Shown here piece by piece: positions 29,157-38,027 of a stretch of DNA of 64,000 nucleotides. The translations under genes and the position numbers were made by a program. Each line of letters begins with the position of its first letter. Within the stretch, counting starts at the first letter, position 1. The stretch is from Blastococcus sp. KM273128. GTDB taxonomy: Bacteria; Actinomycetota; Actinomycetes; Mycobacteriales; Geodermatophilaceae. The notes beneath the pieces are model-generated. The model saw only the letters and a list, made by a program, of their open reading frames with translations, made no database searches and had not been told where the DNA came from. The stretch spans positions 62,001-126,000 of the forward strand of contig NZ_SSXA01000002.1 of NCBI RefSeq assembly GCF_021698975.1, read 5' to 3'.

Positions 29157-30233
29157 ATGCTCATCGCACAGCGCCCCACGCTGACCGAGGAGACCATCAC
29201 CGAGCAGCGCTCGCGGTTCGTCATCGAGCCGCTGGAGCCCGGCTTCGGCTACACCCTCGGCAACTCCCTGCGTCGCACGCTGCTGTCGTCCATCCCCGGT
29301 GCCGCTGTCACCAGCATCCGCATCGAGGGCACCCTGCACGAGTTCACCACCGTGCCGGGCGTCAAGGAGGACGTCACCGAGATCATCCTGAACCTCAAGG
29401 GCCTGGTCGTCAGCTCCGACTCCGACGAGCCGGTGACCATGTACCTGCGCAAGCAGGGCCCGGGCGAGGTTACCGCCGCGGACATCGCGCCGCCGGCCGG
29501 GGTCGAGGTGCACAACCCCGACCTCCACATCGCCACCCTGAACGGCAAGGGTCGGCTGGAGATCGAGCTGGTGGTCGAGCGCGGCCGCGGTTACGTGCCG
29601 GCCCCGCAGAACAAGCAGCCCGGCCAGGAGATCGGCCGCATCCCGGTCGACTCCATCTACTCGCCGGTCCTCAAGGTCACCTACGCCGTCGAGGCGACCC
29701 GCGTCGAGCAGCGCACCGACTTCGACCGCCTCGTCGTCGACGTCGAGACCAAGCCCTCCATCGCCCCGCGCGACGCCATCGCGTCCGCCGGGTCGACCCT
29801 GGTCGAGCTGTTCGGCCTGCTCCGCGAGCTGAACGTCGACGCCGAGGGCATCGAGGTCGGGCCGAGCCCGGCCGAGGCCGCCGACATCGCGAACTTCTCG
29901 ATGCCGATCGAGGACATGGACCTCACCGTCCGGTCCTACAACTGCCTCAAGCGCGAGGGCGTGCACACCGTCGGTGAGCTCGTCACGCGTTCCGAGGCCG
30001 ACCTGCTGGACATCCGGAACTTCGGGGCCAAGTCGATCGACGAGGTCAAGATGAAGCTGGCGGCCATGGGCCTGGCGCTCAAGGACAGCCCGCCCGGGTT
30101 CATCCCCACCTCGATCGAGAGCTACGACGAGGGGTACGAGACCGACGCCTACCAGGGCACCGGCGAGTACGCCGCGGGCTACGACCAGGCGCAGTACGAC
30201 GACGGCTCCTACCAGGAGACCGAGCAGCTCTGA
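29157..30233 (+). CDS. rpoA: RNA polymerase alpha subunit
   Basis: Alpha subunit, 358 residues. N-terminal dimerisation domain about 1-230, C-terminal DNA-binding domain about 255-320 with [18 protein letters not shown] and [15 protein letters not shown] Tyr/Asp/Gln-rich tail of about 35 residues follows. The ATG has AAGGAG 8 nt upstream. Confidence 0.98.
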   Translation: MLIAQRPTLTEETITEQRSRFVIEPLEPGFGYTLGNSLRRTLLSSIPGAAVTSIRIEGTLHEFTTVPGVKEDVTEIILNLKGLVVSSDSDEPVTMYLRKQGPGEVTAADIAPPAGVEVHNPDLHIATLNGKGRLEIELVVERGRGYVPAPQNKQPGQEIGRIPVDSIYSPVLKVTYAVEATRVEQRTDFDRLVVDVETKPSIAPRDAIASAGSTLVELFGLLRELNVDAEGIEVGPSPAEAADIANFSMPIEDMDLTVRSYNCLKREGVHTVGELVTRSEADLLDIRNFGAKSIDEVKMKLAAMGLALKDSPPGFIPTSIESYDEGYETDAYQGTGEYAAGYDQAQYDDGSYQETEQL

Positions 30234-30283
30234 GGACGGCGCAGCCGGGCGGTGGGGTGACCCGCTGCCCGGCACCGCCGTCC
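30234..30283 (+). other. Nested hairpin between rpoA and rplQ
   Basis: Outer stem GGACGGC (30234-30240) with GCCGTCC (30277-30283); inner stem GCCGGGC (30244-30250) with GCCCGGC (30266-30272). The layout resembles the dispersed nested-hairpin elements but lacks their loop and tail. Confidence 0.55.
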
Positions 30284-30372
30284 GAGGCGCAACACTGGAC
30301 GACGCACCACAGACGCTTTGCACCACGGATGCAGCCGGTACCGAGCGCCCGGCCGCCTGAGGAAGGACCGAC

Positions 30373-30990
30373 ATGCCCACCCCCACCAAGGGCCCCCGTC
30401 TCGGCGGCTCGCCGGCGCACGAGCGGCTGATGCTGGCGAACCTGGCCACCTCGCTGTTCGAGCACGGGCGGATCACCACCACCGAGGCGAAGGCCAAGCG
30501 GCTGCGTCCGCTGGCCGAGAAGCTGGTGACCTTCGCCAAGCGCGGTGACCTGCACGCCCGTCGTCAGGTGATGACGACCATCCGTGACAAGGACGTCGTC
30601 CACACGCTGTTCGCCGAGATCGGTCCTCGCTTCGAGAACCGGCCGGGCGGCTACACCCGCATCACCAAGGTGGGTCCCCGCAAGGGCGACAACGCCCCGA
30701 TGGCGGTCATCGAGCTGGTCGAGGCCCTGACCGTGGGGCAGCAGGCCGTCGGCGAGGCCGAGCGTGCTCGCGGCACCCAGTTCGCCAGCGGTGCCGGCGC
30801 CGCCGCGGCGGCCGGCGAGGTCACGGCCGACGTCGTCGAGCCCACGGACTCCGCCGACTCCGTCGACAGCCCGGAGTCCGCCGACAGCGTGGACTCCGCC
30901 GACTCGGCCGACTCGGCCGACTCGCCGGACGAGGTCGTCGCCGAGGCGCCGGCCGCGGACGCCGACGCCGAGGGCACGGACGCCCGATGA
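30373..30990 (+). CDS. rplQ: 50S ribosomal protein L17 with acidic repeat tail
   Basis: L17, 205 residues. The core (about 1-120: [20 protein letters not shown] to [10 protein letters not shown]) is normal. From about residue 145 a low-complexity acidic tail follows, built of Ser-Ala-Asp and Ser-Val-Asp units. Such a tail is absent from short bacterial L17 (about 120-130 aa) and is probably disordered and surface-exposed. Its stop overlaps the next ATG (ATGA). Confidence 0.95.
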   Translation: MPTPTKGPRLGGSPAHERLMLANLATSLFEHGRITTTEAKAKRLRPLAEKLVTFAKRGDLHARRQVMTTIRDKDVVHTLFAEIGPRFENRPGGYTRITKVGPRKGDNAPMAVIELVEALTVGQQAVGEAERARGTQFASGAGAAAAAGEVTADVVEPTDSADSVDSPESADSVDSADSADSADSPDEVVAEAPAADADAEGTDAR

Positions 30991-31361
30991 GCGAGCCCCA
31001 GGACGTCCCGGGCGCGGGCGCTTCCGGCGTCTCCGCCGGCGGCGGCGACCAGGGGGCCACGTTCGAGGGTGAGACCACCGGTCCCGGTGGCGACACCTCG
31101 CCGGCCGTGACCGACGGCACCGTCAGCGACGAGGCACAGGAGGTCGTCACCGACCTCTACAACCCCGACGACGAGCGCCAGGACGACGGCGACGTGACGC
31201 CGCAGCCGCAGCGCGAGAACGCCGCCGTCGTGGAGGACCCCGCCCTCTCGCCGGAGGTGGCCCGCGCCGCCGCCGCGGAGGTCGAGGCCGCCGAGCTCGG
31301 CGACGCCGCCACGGCCAGCCAGCAGTACCAGGGCGGCGACGCCGCGCCCGACCCGCGTTGA
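30987..31361 (+). CDS. Small acidic protein of unknown function
   Basis: 124 residues starting [15 protein letters not shown] do not recognise it. It is rich in Gly, Ala, Asp and Glu with no predicted membrane segment or enzyme motif, so it is probably disordered. Support for it being a gene: ATGA overlap with rplQ, G/C-ended codons, and a position between rplQ and truA. Against: no recognisable family, and the composition resembles the L17 tail. It may be an L17-associated accessory protein, which is speculation. Confidence 0.55.
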   Translation: MSEPQDVPGAGASGVSAGGGDQGATFEGETTGPGGDTSPAVTDGTVSDEAQEVVTDLYNPDDERQDDGDVTPQPQRENAAVVEDPALSPEVARAAAAEVEAAELGDAATASQQYQGGDAAPDPR

Positions 31362-31407
31362 CACTGAAGAACGCGACCGGCCGCTGACCACGCACCAGCG
31401 CCAGGAT

Positions 31408-31437
31408 GAGCCCGCCACCGAACCCGGTGGCGGGCTC
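31408..31437 (+). terminator. Hairpin at the rplQ operon end / truA start
   Basis: Perfect 13-bp stem (31408-31420 with 31425-31437), AACC loop. It looks like the terminator of the rpoA-rplQ unit, yet it lies inside codons that would encode the N-terminus of TruA if that protein began at the usual place. Confidence 0.65.
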
Positions 31438-31455
31438 GTCCGTCTCCGGCTCGAC

Positions 31456-32250
31456 GTGCAGTACGACGGCACCGGCTTCCACGGCTGGGCCCGCCAGCCG
31501 GCGGTGCGGACCGTGCAGGAGGAGCTCGAGCGCGGCCTGGCCACGGTGCTGCGGCGGGACGTCGACCTCACCGTCGCCGGCCGCACCGATGCCGGCGTGC
31601 ACGCCAGCGGGCAGGTCGCGCACTGCGACGTGCCCCGTGAGCTGTGGGTGAAGCAGGCGCCGAAGCTGGTTCGCCGGCTCCGGGGGGTGCTGCCGCCGGA
31701 CGTGGCGGTCCGCGCGGTCACCGAGGCCCACCCGGACTTCGACGCGCGGTTCGCCGCGCTGGCCCGCCACTACGCCTACCGGCTGACCGACGACCCCGCC
31801 GGGCCTCCGCCGCTGCGCCGCACCGACACGGTGGCCTGGGCCCGCCGGCTCGACGCCACGGCCATGGACCTCGCCGCCGGTCTGCTGCTCGGCGAGCACG
31901 ACTTCGCGGCCTACTGCAAGCGGCGCGAGGGCGCGACCACCATCCGCACGCTGCTGCGGCTGGACGTCTCCCGCACCGGCGAGGGTCCCGGCGGCGATGT
32001 GGTCCGCATCGACGCCTCGGCCGACGCGTTCTGCCACTCGATGGTGCGCAGCCTCGTGGGTGCGCTCATCGCGGTGGGGGAGGGGCGTCGGCCGCTCGAC
32101 TGGCCGGTGGGCCTGCTCCGGCGCACCGAACGCGCCAGCGAGGTGCCGGTCGCGCCCGCCCACGGGCTGACCCTGCTCGCCGTCGACTACCCGCCGGACG
32201 CCGGGCTCGCCGCCCGCACCGGCGTCACCCGGGCCCGCCGGGACGGGTGA
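31456..32250 (+). CDS. truA: tRNA pseudouridine(38-40) synthase
   Basis: Isomerises uridines 38-40 of tRNA anticodon arms. [10 protein letters not shown] carries the catalytic Asp (residue 45 from this start). From the GTG at 31456 it has 264 residues. However, the preceding codons encode LVRLRLD, the usual first beta-strand of actinobacterial TruA, and the frame runs back to a stop at 31195-31197 without ATG, GTG or TTG. The true start may be a rare codon (CTG at 31384 is a candidate). No ribosome site precedes the GTG. Confidence 0.85.
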   Translation: MQYDGTGFHGWARQPAVRTVQEELERGLATVLRRDVDLTVAGRTDAGVHASGQVAHCDVPRELWVKQAPKLVRRLRGVLPPDVAVRAVTEAHPDFDARFAALARHYAYRLTDDPAGPPPLRRTDTVAWARRLDATAMDLAAGLLLGEHDFAAYCKRREGATTIRTLLRLDVSRTGEGPGGDVVRIDASADAFCHSMVRSLVGALIAVGEGRRPLDWPVGLLRRTERASEVPVAPAHGLTLLAVDYPPDAGLAARTGVTRARRDG

Positions 32251-32263
32251 CGCCGGGGCCCGG

Positions 32264-32929
32264 TCACGGCACCGCGGCGACCGCCTCGGGGATCGGTGTG
32301 CCGCCCGCCACGAGCTCGACGACGGCGCCGTCGCGCGGGTGGTCCAGGAACTCCAGCAGGACGGCGGCGACGTCGTCCCGCGGGATCTCCCCCCGCTCGA
32401 CGTGCCGGTCGAGGGTGACCCGGCCCGTCCCGGGGTCGTCGGTGAGCCCGCCCGGGCGCAGCACCGTCACCCCGAGGGCGGGGCGGGCGAGCAGGTCCTG
32501 CTCGGCGGCGAGCTTGGCGCGCAGGTAGGCCGCGAAGACGTCGTCCAGCCCCTCGGGCGTGCCGCTCCCGGCCACCAGGTCGGTGCCCATGGAGGAGACC
32601 AGCAGGTAGGTCCGCACGCCGGCCCGCTCGGCGGCGTCGGCGAGCAGCACCGCGGCGCCCCGGTCGACGCTGTCCTTCCGTGCCGCCCCGCTGCCCGGAC
32701 CGGCGCCCGCGGCGAAGACGACGGCGTCCGCACCCCGCACCACCTCGACGACGTCGTCCACCGAGGCGGACTCCAGGTCGAGCACCGCGGGCGTGCTGCC
32801 GTCGGACTCCAGGTCGGCCCGGTGGTCGGGGTTGCGGACGAGGCCGACGACGGTGTCGCCGCGGCCGGACAGGAGACGGCCGAGGCGGCGGGCGACCTGC
32901 CCGTGGGCCCCGGCGATGACGATGCGCAT
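32264..32929 (-). CDS. NAD(P)-binding Rossmann protein, atypical SDR
   Basis: 221 residues; the N-terminal MRIVIAGAHGQVARRL is a dinucleotide-binding loop of the NAD(P)H-binding/NmrA-like atypical SDR group. The YLRAK segment resembles the SDR YxxxK pair. Substrate is unknown. It lies 10 nt downstream of mobA on the same strand, so probably in its operon, and is convergent with truA. Confidence 0.8.
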   Translation of the reverse strand: MRIVIAGAHGQVARRLGRLLSGRGDTVVGLVRNPDHRADLESDGSTPAVLDLESASVDDVVEVVRGADAVVFAAGAGPGSGAARKDSVDRGAAVLLADAAERAGVRTYLLVSSMGTDLVAGSGTPEGLDDVFAAYLRAKLAAEQDLLARPALGVTVLRPGGLTDDPGTGRVTLDRHVERGEIPRDDVAAVLLEFLDHPRDGAVVELVAGGTPIPEAVAAVP

Positions 32930-32939
32930 GCCCGGGGCC

Positions 32940-33530
32940 CTACCCGGGTGGTCCGCCGGCTACCGCGCGGGCCCGTGCCAGCTCCTCCGGGGTGTCGCAG
33001 TCCAGCCAGGGTGCGGGCCGGCCCGGCTCGACCGGCGGGGACCAGCGGTCGACGTCGAGCGCGGACACCACGCGGTGCAGGGCCCGGGGACCGGCCGGGT
33101 CGGCCACCGCGGCGCGCAGCGCACCGGTGCGCCAGGCGCCGAGCAGGAACTGGTCCCGGCCCGTGCCGTCGACCACCAGCACGCCGTCGCGGCGCAGCCG
33201 CCGGAGCAGCTCCCACACCAGGCCGGCGGTGAGGAAGGGGAGGTCGGCGGCGAGGACCACGACGGTGGGGGCGTCCACCGGCTCGAGCCCGGCGCGGAGC
33301 GCAGCCACCGGACCCCCGCCGGGCGGTGCCTCGCGCGTGAGCAGGACGCCCTCCGGGACCTCCTGCGCCGGCCCGACCACGACCCTGGGCCGCGCACCGG
33401 CGACCGCGTCGAGGACGGTGGCGAGCAGCGTCCGCCCGCCCACCCGCAGCTGCGGTTTGGCCTGCCCGCCGAGCCGCTCGGCCCGGCCGCCGGCCAGCAC
33501 CACGGCCGCGTACGGGGGCAGGGGGTCCAC
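32940..33530 (-). CDS. mobA: MobA-like molybdopterin nucleotidyltransferase
   Basis: 196 residues. AAVVLAGGRAERLGGQAKP is the nucleotide-binding motif of MobA-type NTP transferases, which attach GMP (or CMP) to molybdopterin; AADLPFL carries the metal-binding Asp. The GTG at 33530 is preferred: a TACGGT box lies 6 nt upstream, typical of a leaderless start. An ATG at 33554 would add eight residues. It diverges from fdhD, which fits a role in formate dehydrogenase maturation. Confidence 0.8.
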   Translation of the reverse strand: MDPLPPYAAVVLAGGRAERLGGQAKPQLRVGGRTLLATVLDAVAGARPRVVVGPAQEVPEGVLLTREAPPGGGPVAALRAGLEPVDAPTVVVLAADLPFLTAGLVWELLRRLRRDGVLVVDGTGRDQFLLGAWRTGALRAAVADPAGPRALHRVVSALDVDRWSPPVEPGRPAPWLDCDTPEELARARAVAGGPPG

Positions 33531-33536
33531 GTCGTC

Positions 33537-33563
33537 ACCGTAGGCCCGCGGCATGGGTACCGT
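33537..33563. promoter_or_regulatory. Back-to-back leaderless promoters of mobA and fdhD
   Basis: Minus strand: TACGGT (33542-33537), 6 nt before the mobA GTG. Plus strand: TACCGT (33558-33563), 7 nt before the fdhD GTG at 33571. The two start codons are only 40 nt apart. Confidence 0.6.
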
Positions 33564-33570
33564 CGCCCGC

Positions 33571-34401
33571 GTGGGACGAGTCACCAGCCGCACCCCGGTG
33601 CTGCGCATCCGCGGTCCGCAGCACACCACCCGGCCCGACACGGTCGCCGCCGAGGAGCCGCTCGAGATCCGCCTGGGCGGCACCGCCCTCGCGATCACCA
33701 TGCGCACGCCCGGCGACGATTTCGACCTCGTGCACGGGTTCCTGGCGACCGAGGGCGTCATCCGCGGGGCCGACGACGTCGCGGGCCTGCGCTACTGCGA
33801 CTCGGTGGACGCCGACGGCCGCAACACCTACAACGTCGTGGACGTCGACCTCGCGCCCGGCGTCCCGGTGCCCGACACCGGGCTGGAGCGGAACTTCTAC
33901 ACGTCGAGCTCGTGCGGCGTCTGCGGCAAGGCCAGCATCGACGCCATCCGCACCAAGACCGCGTTCGACGTCGCCGCCGACGCCGTGGAGCTGCCGCTGG
34001 AGGTGCTGCTGGCGCTGCCCGACCGCCTGCGGGCCGCCCAGCAGGTCTTCGACAAGACCGGCGGGCTGCACGCGGCGGGCCTGTTCACCGCCGACGGGGA
34101 GCTGCTCGCCCTCCGGGAGGACGTCGGCCGGCACAACGCCGTGGACAAGGTGATCGGCGACGGCGTCCGCGAGGGCCGGCTGCCGCTGGCCGGGCAGGTG
34201 CTGATGGTGAGCGGCCGCGCCAGCTTCGAGCTGACCCAGAAGGCCGCCATGGCCGGCATCCCGGTGCTGGCGGCGGTCTCGGCGCCGTCGTCCCTGGCGG
34301 TGGAGCTGGCCCGCGAGGTCGGCATCACCCTGGTCGGCTTCCTGCGCGGTGACGGCTGCAACGTCTACACCCGCACCGAGCGGATCGCGATCTCCGGTTA
34401 G
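33571..34401 (+). CDS. fdhD: Formate dehydrogenase accessory sulfurtransferase FdhD
   Basis: 276 residues. FdhD passes sulfur from a cysteine desulfurase to the molybdenum cofactor of formate dehydrogenase. The SSSCGVCGKAS motif has the catalytic CxxC; EDVGRHNAVDK and the C-terminal RGDGCNVYT are conserved. The GTG at 33571 (MGRVTSR) is preferred because a TACCGT box is 7 nt upstream; an ATG at 33553 is possible. No formate dehydrogenase structural gene is in the window. Confidence 0.92.
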   Translation: MGRVTSRTPVLRIRGPQHTTRPDTVAAEEPLEIRLGGTALAITMRTPGDDFDLVHGFLATEGVIRGADDVAGLRYCDSVDADGRNTYNVVDVDLAPGVPVPDTGLERNFYTSSSCGVCGKASIDAIRTKTAFDVAADAVELPLEVLLALPDRLRAAQQVFDKTGGLHAAGLFTADGELLALREDVGRHNAVDKVIGDGVREGRLPLAGQVLMVSGRASFELTQKAAMAGIPVLAAVSAPSSLAVELAREVGITLVGFLRGDGCNVYTRTERIAISG

Positions 34402-34417
34402 CGGTACCTCGTGGGCC

Positions 34418-34454
34418 GATGCATCGTCATCCGAGGCATGCGAGCGATAGCATC
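34418..34454 (+). promoter_or_regulatory. padR -10 box inside an imperfect inverted repeat
   Basis: GATGCATCG (34418-34426) mirrors CGATAGCATC (34445-34454) with one inserted base. The TAGCAT -10 (34448-34453) sits in the right arm, 7 nt before the padR GTG. This is a plausible autoregulatory operator. Confidence 0.45.
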
Positions 34455-34460
34455 CCGGAC

Positions 34461-34787
34461 GTGACGCCCAGGCCCCTGACCGAGCCGGCCTTCCTCGTGC
34501 TGGCCGCCCTCGCCGACCGCCCGCGGCACGGCTACGGGGTGATCGGCGAGGTGGAGCAGCTCTCCGGGGGCCGGGTGCGGCTGCGGGTCGGCACCCTCTA
34601 CGGGGTCCTGGACCGGCTGGCGGCGGAGGGGGCCATCGAGCCCGAGCGCGAGGAGGTCCACGCCGGGCGGGTGCGCCGGTACTACCGGCTCACCGGCGCG
34701 GGTCGGCAGGTGCTGGAGACGGAGGTGGCGCGCCTCGAGGCCAACGCCCGGGCGGTCCGGGGGCGGTTGGCGGTGCGCCCGGCATGA
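34461..34787 (+). CDS. PadR-family transcriptional regulator
   Basis: 108 residues with the PadR winged helix: [52 protein letters not shown] pattern (key parts RHGYGV, GTLYGVLDRL, RRYYRLTGAG). The GTG follows a TAGCAT box by 7 nt, implying a leaderless mRNA. The stop overlaps the next ATG (ATGA). PadR proteins usually repress a neighbouring membrane protein, here the downstream partner. Confidence 0.88.
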   Translation: MTPRPLTEPAFLVLAALADRPRHGYGVIGEVEQLSGGRVRLRVGTLYGVLDRLAAEGAIEPEREEVHAGRVRRYYRLTGAGRQVLETEVARLEANARAVRGRLAVRPA

Positions 34788-35785
34788 GCCCCCTCGAGGA
34801 GCGGTACCGCAGGCTGCTCCGCCTCCTCCCCGAGCCGGCCAGGTCCCGGTGGGCCGACGACATGGTGGAGACGTACCTGGCCGCGGCCACCACCGACGAC
34901 CCGGAGTACGCCGAGTTCGGCAGCCCCACGCCGGCCGACCGCCTCGACGTCCTGCGCCTGGCGGTGCGGCTGCGCCTCGGTGCGCCGGGAGCCTCCCTCC
35001 GCGCCGTCGCGGCCGGGCGGACGGTGCGCCTGGTCGCCCTGACGGGCGGTGTCGCGCTGGCCACCCAGGGGGCGATCGGGCTGGCGACGACGGCGTGGGT
35101 CCACGGCCTGGTGCCCGGCGTGCCCGCGCCGCCCCTGCCCGGACCGCTGGTCGCCGCGCCGGGCGCGGTGCTCGCGCACGCCGTGGACGTCCTCCTCGTG
35201 GCGCTGGCGGTCTGCCTGGTCCGCGGTGCGGCGACCGCCCGGCCGCTCGCCGCCGCCGCCCTGATCGGCCTGGTGCTGGCCACGACCTCCCGACTCGGCG
35301 GGCCGTCGGCGGTGCCGGCGGTGCTGTCCCTGGTGACGTGCGCGGTGACGTTGCTCGCCGCCGTGCTCGTCCCCGCGGAACGGGTGCCGCGGCGGGACCG
35401 GTGGCTGGTCGCCGTCCCGGCGCTCGTCACGCTCCTGGCGCCGGTCGTCGCGACGGCCGGGTGGGTCGCAGCCCGGCCGCTGGACGAGCCCGGGCCGTGG
35501 CTGCTGGCGCTGGGGCAGCCGACCGGCTGGTGGGCGGTGGCGCTCGTCGCCGTCGCTGCGGCCGCGCTCCCGCGACCCTCGACCACCGCCGCGGGGCGGC
35601 TGGGTGTCGCCGTCCTCGGGGTCGCGCTGCTTCCGTCGCTGGCGGGTCAGCTGGCACTCGACGGCGTGGCCGGCTACCGGGCCGTCGTCGTCACCGGGCT
35701 GGTCCTCGTCGCCGGGACGGTCCTGCTCGCCGGGGCGTCCGGTGCGCGGCGCGTGCGCGCGCTGCCGGCCGGTGACCACGCCTGA
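34784..35785 (+). CDS. Polytopic membrane protein paired with PadR
   Basis: 333 residues. The soluble N-terminus (EERYRRLLRLLPEPARSRWADDMVETY) resembles the short helical domain that often precedes membrane partners of PadR regulators; about eight hydrophobic segments follow. Function unknown. Translationally coupled to padR. The last codons lie in a perfect 20-bp palindrome shared with the convergent mogA, so it ends GDHA. Confidence 0.75.
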   Translation: MSPLEERYRRLLRLLPEPARSRWADDMVETYLAAATTDDPEYAEFGSPTPADRLDVLRLAVRLRLGAPGASLRAVAAGRTVRLVALTGGVALATQGAIGLATTAWVHGLVPGVPAPPLPGPLVAAPGAVLAHAVDVLLVALAVCLVRGAATARPLAAAALIGLVLATTSRLGGPSAVPAVLSLVTCAVTLLAAVLVPAERVPRRDRWLVAVPALVTLLAPVVATAGWVAARPLDEPGPWLLALGQPTGWWAVALVAVAAAALPRPSTTAAGRLGVAVLGVALLPSLAGQLALDGVAGYRAVVVTGLVLVAGTVLLAGASGARRVRALPAGDHA

Positions 35786-35812
35786 CCGCCGCGGCGGTCA
35801 GGCGTGGTCACC
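35771..35812. terminator. Perfect 20-bp palindrome shared by two convergent genes
   Basis: 35771-35790 pairs without mismatch with 35793-35812 around a 2-base centre. It contains the last codons and stop of the membrane-protein gene (stop 35783-35785) and of mogA (stop 35798-35800). Both proteins therefore end GDHA. Probably a bidirectional terminator. Confidence 0.8.
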
Positions 35813-36294
35813 GCCGCGGAGCTGGCTCACCACGTGGGGGAGCAGTGGCCCGAGGACGGCGAGGCCGTCCTTCACGCCGCCGGTCGAGCCCGGCAGGTTA
35901 ACGACCAGGGTGCGTCCCGCGATGCCGGCGAGCCCGCGGGAGAGCACCGCCGTCGGCACCCCGTTCCCCGCCCCGTACCGGCGCACCGCCTCGGCGATGC
36001 CCGGCGCCTCCCGCTCGAGCACCGCCCGGGTCGCCTCCGGGGTGACGTCGGTGGGGGAGAGCCCGGTGCCGCCGGTGGTGAGGACGACGTCGAACCCGGC
36101 GTCGACGGCGTTGCGCAGCACGTTCTCCAGCTCGGTCACGTCGTCGGGGCGGACGTGCGGGCCCTCGACGTCGAAGCCGAGCGCGGCCAGGCCGTCGGCG
36201 AGCGCCCGACCGCTGCGGTCGTCGTAGACGCCGGCGTAGGCGCGGTTGGAGGCGGTGAGCACCATCGCGCGGGCATCCGGCGGCAGCGCGGCGG

Positions 36295-36298
<4 letters not shown>
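35798..36298 (-). CDS. mogA: Molybdopterin adenylyltransferase-type MoaB/Mog protein
   Basis: 166 residues of the MoaB/Mog fold, which adenylates molybdopterin before metal insertion. TTGGTGLSPTDVTPEAT is the family signature, and VNLPGSTGGVKDGL matches the C-terminal site. The GTG overlaps the moaC stop (GTGA). Whether it acts as Mog or MoaB cannot be told from sequence alone. Confidence 0.9.
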
Positions 36299-36764
<466 letters not shown>

Positions 36765-36768
<4 letters not shown>

Positions 36769-37967
36769 TGCAGGGCTCCCTCGATCAGCACGACGTCCAC
36801 GGAGGCGCCGGCGGGCAGTTCGGTGACGTCCTCGGGGACGACGACCAGGCAGTTGGCGCGGGCCAGGTGCGCGACCAGGTGCGAGCCGGGGCCGCCGACC
36901 TGGGAGACCTCGCCCCCGTCGTAGCGGCCGCGGAGGAACTGGCGGCGGCCGGCGGGGGAGCGCAGCGGCCCGGTCAGCCGGGCCGGCGCGCGCAGCCGGT
37001 CGGGGGAGGTGTGCCCGAGGGCGCGGCGCAGCGCCGGTCGGACGAACACCTCGAAGGAGACGAAGGCGCTGACCGGGTTGCCGGGCAGGGTGACCACGGG
37101 GACGCCGTCGACGGTGCCGGCGCCCTGGGGGCCGCCGGGCTGCATCGCGACCTTGCCGAATTCGACGGTGCCCAGCGCCCGGAAGGCGTCCTTCACGACC
37201 TCGTAGGCGCCGGCGCTGACGCCGCCGCTGGTGATCAGCAGGTCCGCCGTCGCCACCTCGGCGCGCACCGTGGCGAGGAACTGGTCGACGTCGTCGGGGA
37301 CGAAGTGCAGCCGCCGCGGGAGGCCCCCGGCCTCCTCCACCGCGGCGGCCAGCAGCGCGGAGTTGGACTCGTAGATCTGGCCGCGCACCAGCGGCTGCCC
37401 GGGCGCGACGAGCTCGCTGCCGGTGGAGAGGACGAGCACCCGGGGGCGGCGCCGCACCACGAGCTCCGAGACGCCCACCGCGGCGGCCAGCCCCAGCTGG
37501 GCGGCGCCGAGCGGGGCGCCCGCGGAGAGCGCGACGGTGCCGGCGGCGATGTCCTCACCGGCCGCCCGCAGGTGGCTGCCGGCAGCGGGCCGGTCGCGGA
37601 TCTCCACGACGTCGGTGCCGCCGTCGGTGAGCTCCACGGGGACGACGACGTCGGCGCCCGGGGGCAGCGGCGCCCCGGTCATGATGCGGTGGACGGTGCC
37701 CGGCGACAACGGGACGACGTCGGTGCGCCCGGCCGGGATGTCCTCGGCCACCGGGAGCCGCACCGGGCCGCCGTCGGGGCCGGCGAGCTCCGCCCACCGG
37801 CCCGCGTAGCCGTCCATCGCCGAGTTGTCGAAGCCGGGCAGCGACACCTCCGCGACGACGTCGCGCGCCAGCACCCGCCCGTGCGCCTCGGCCAGGGGCA
37901 CCGTCTCCTCGGGCAGGGCGGGCAGGAGGGCGCTGACCGCCGCCTGGTGTTCCTCGACCGTCCGCAC
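36765..37967 (-). CDS. moeA: Molybdopterin molybdenumtransferase MoeA
   Basis: 400 residues. Inserts molybdate into adenylated molybdopterin. Conserved FDNSAMDGYA, LPVAEDIPAG, HRIMTGAPLPPGAD, STGSEL, SGGVSAGAYEVVKD and LPGNPVSA. The GTG at 37967 (VRTVEEHQ) matches the mycobacterial N-terminus; an ATG at 37976 would add three residues. First gene of a moeA-moaC-mogA operon in which each start overlaps the previous stop as GTGA. Confidence 0.95.
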
Positions 37968-38027
37968 GGGGCACATCCTCACCCATCGCCGTGCTCCCCA
38001 CAGCGGCGGTGGCCGGGAGGTGCGGGC

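Noticed and set aside
32339..34352. Long plus-strand frames across the SDR/mobA genes
   Set aside because: They are antisense shadows; the minus-strand frames carry clear Rossmann and MobA motifs.
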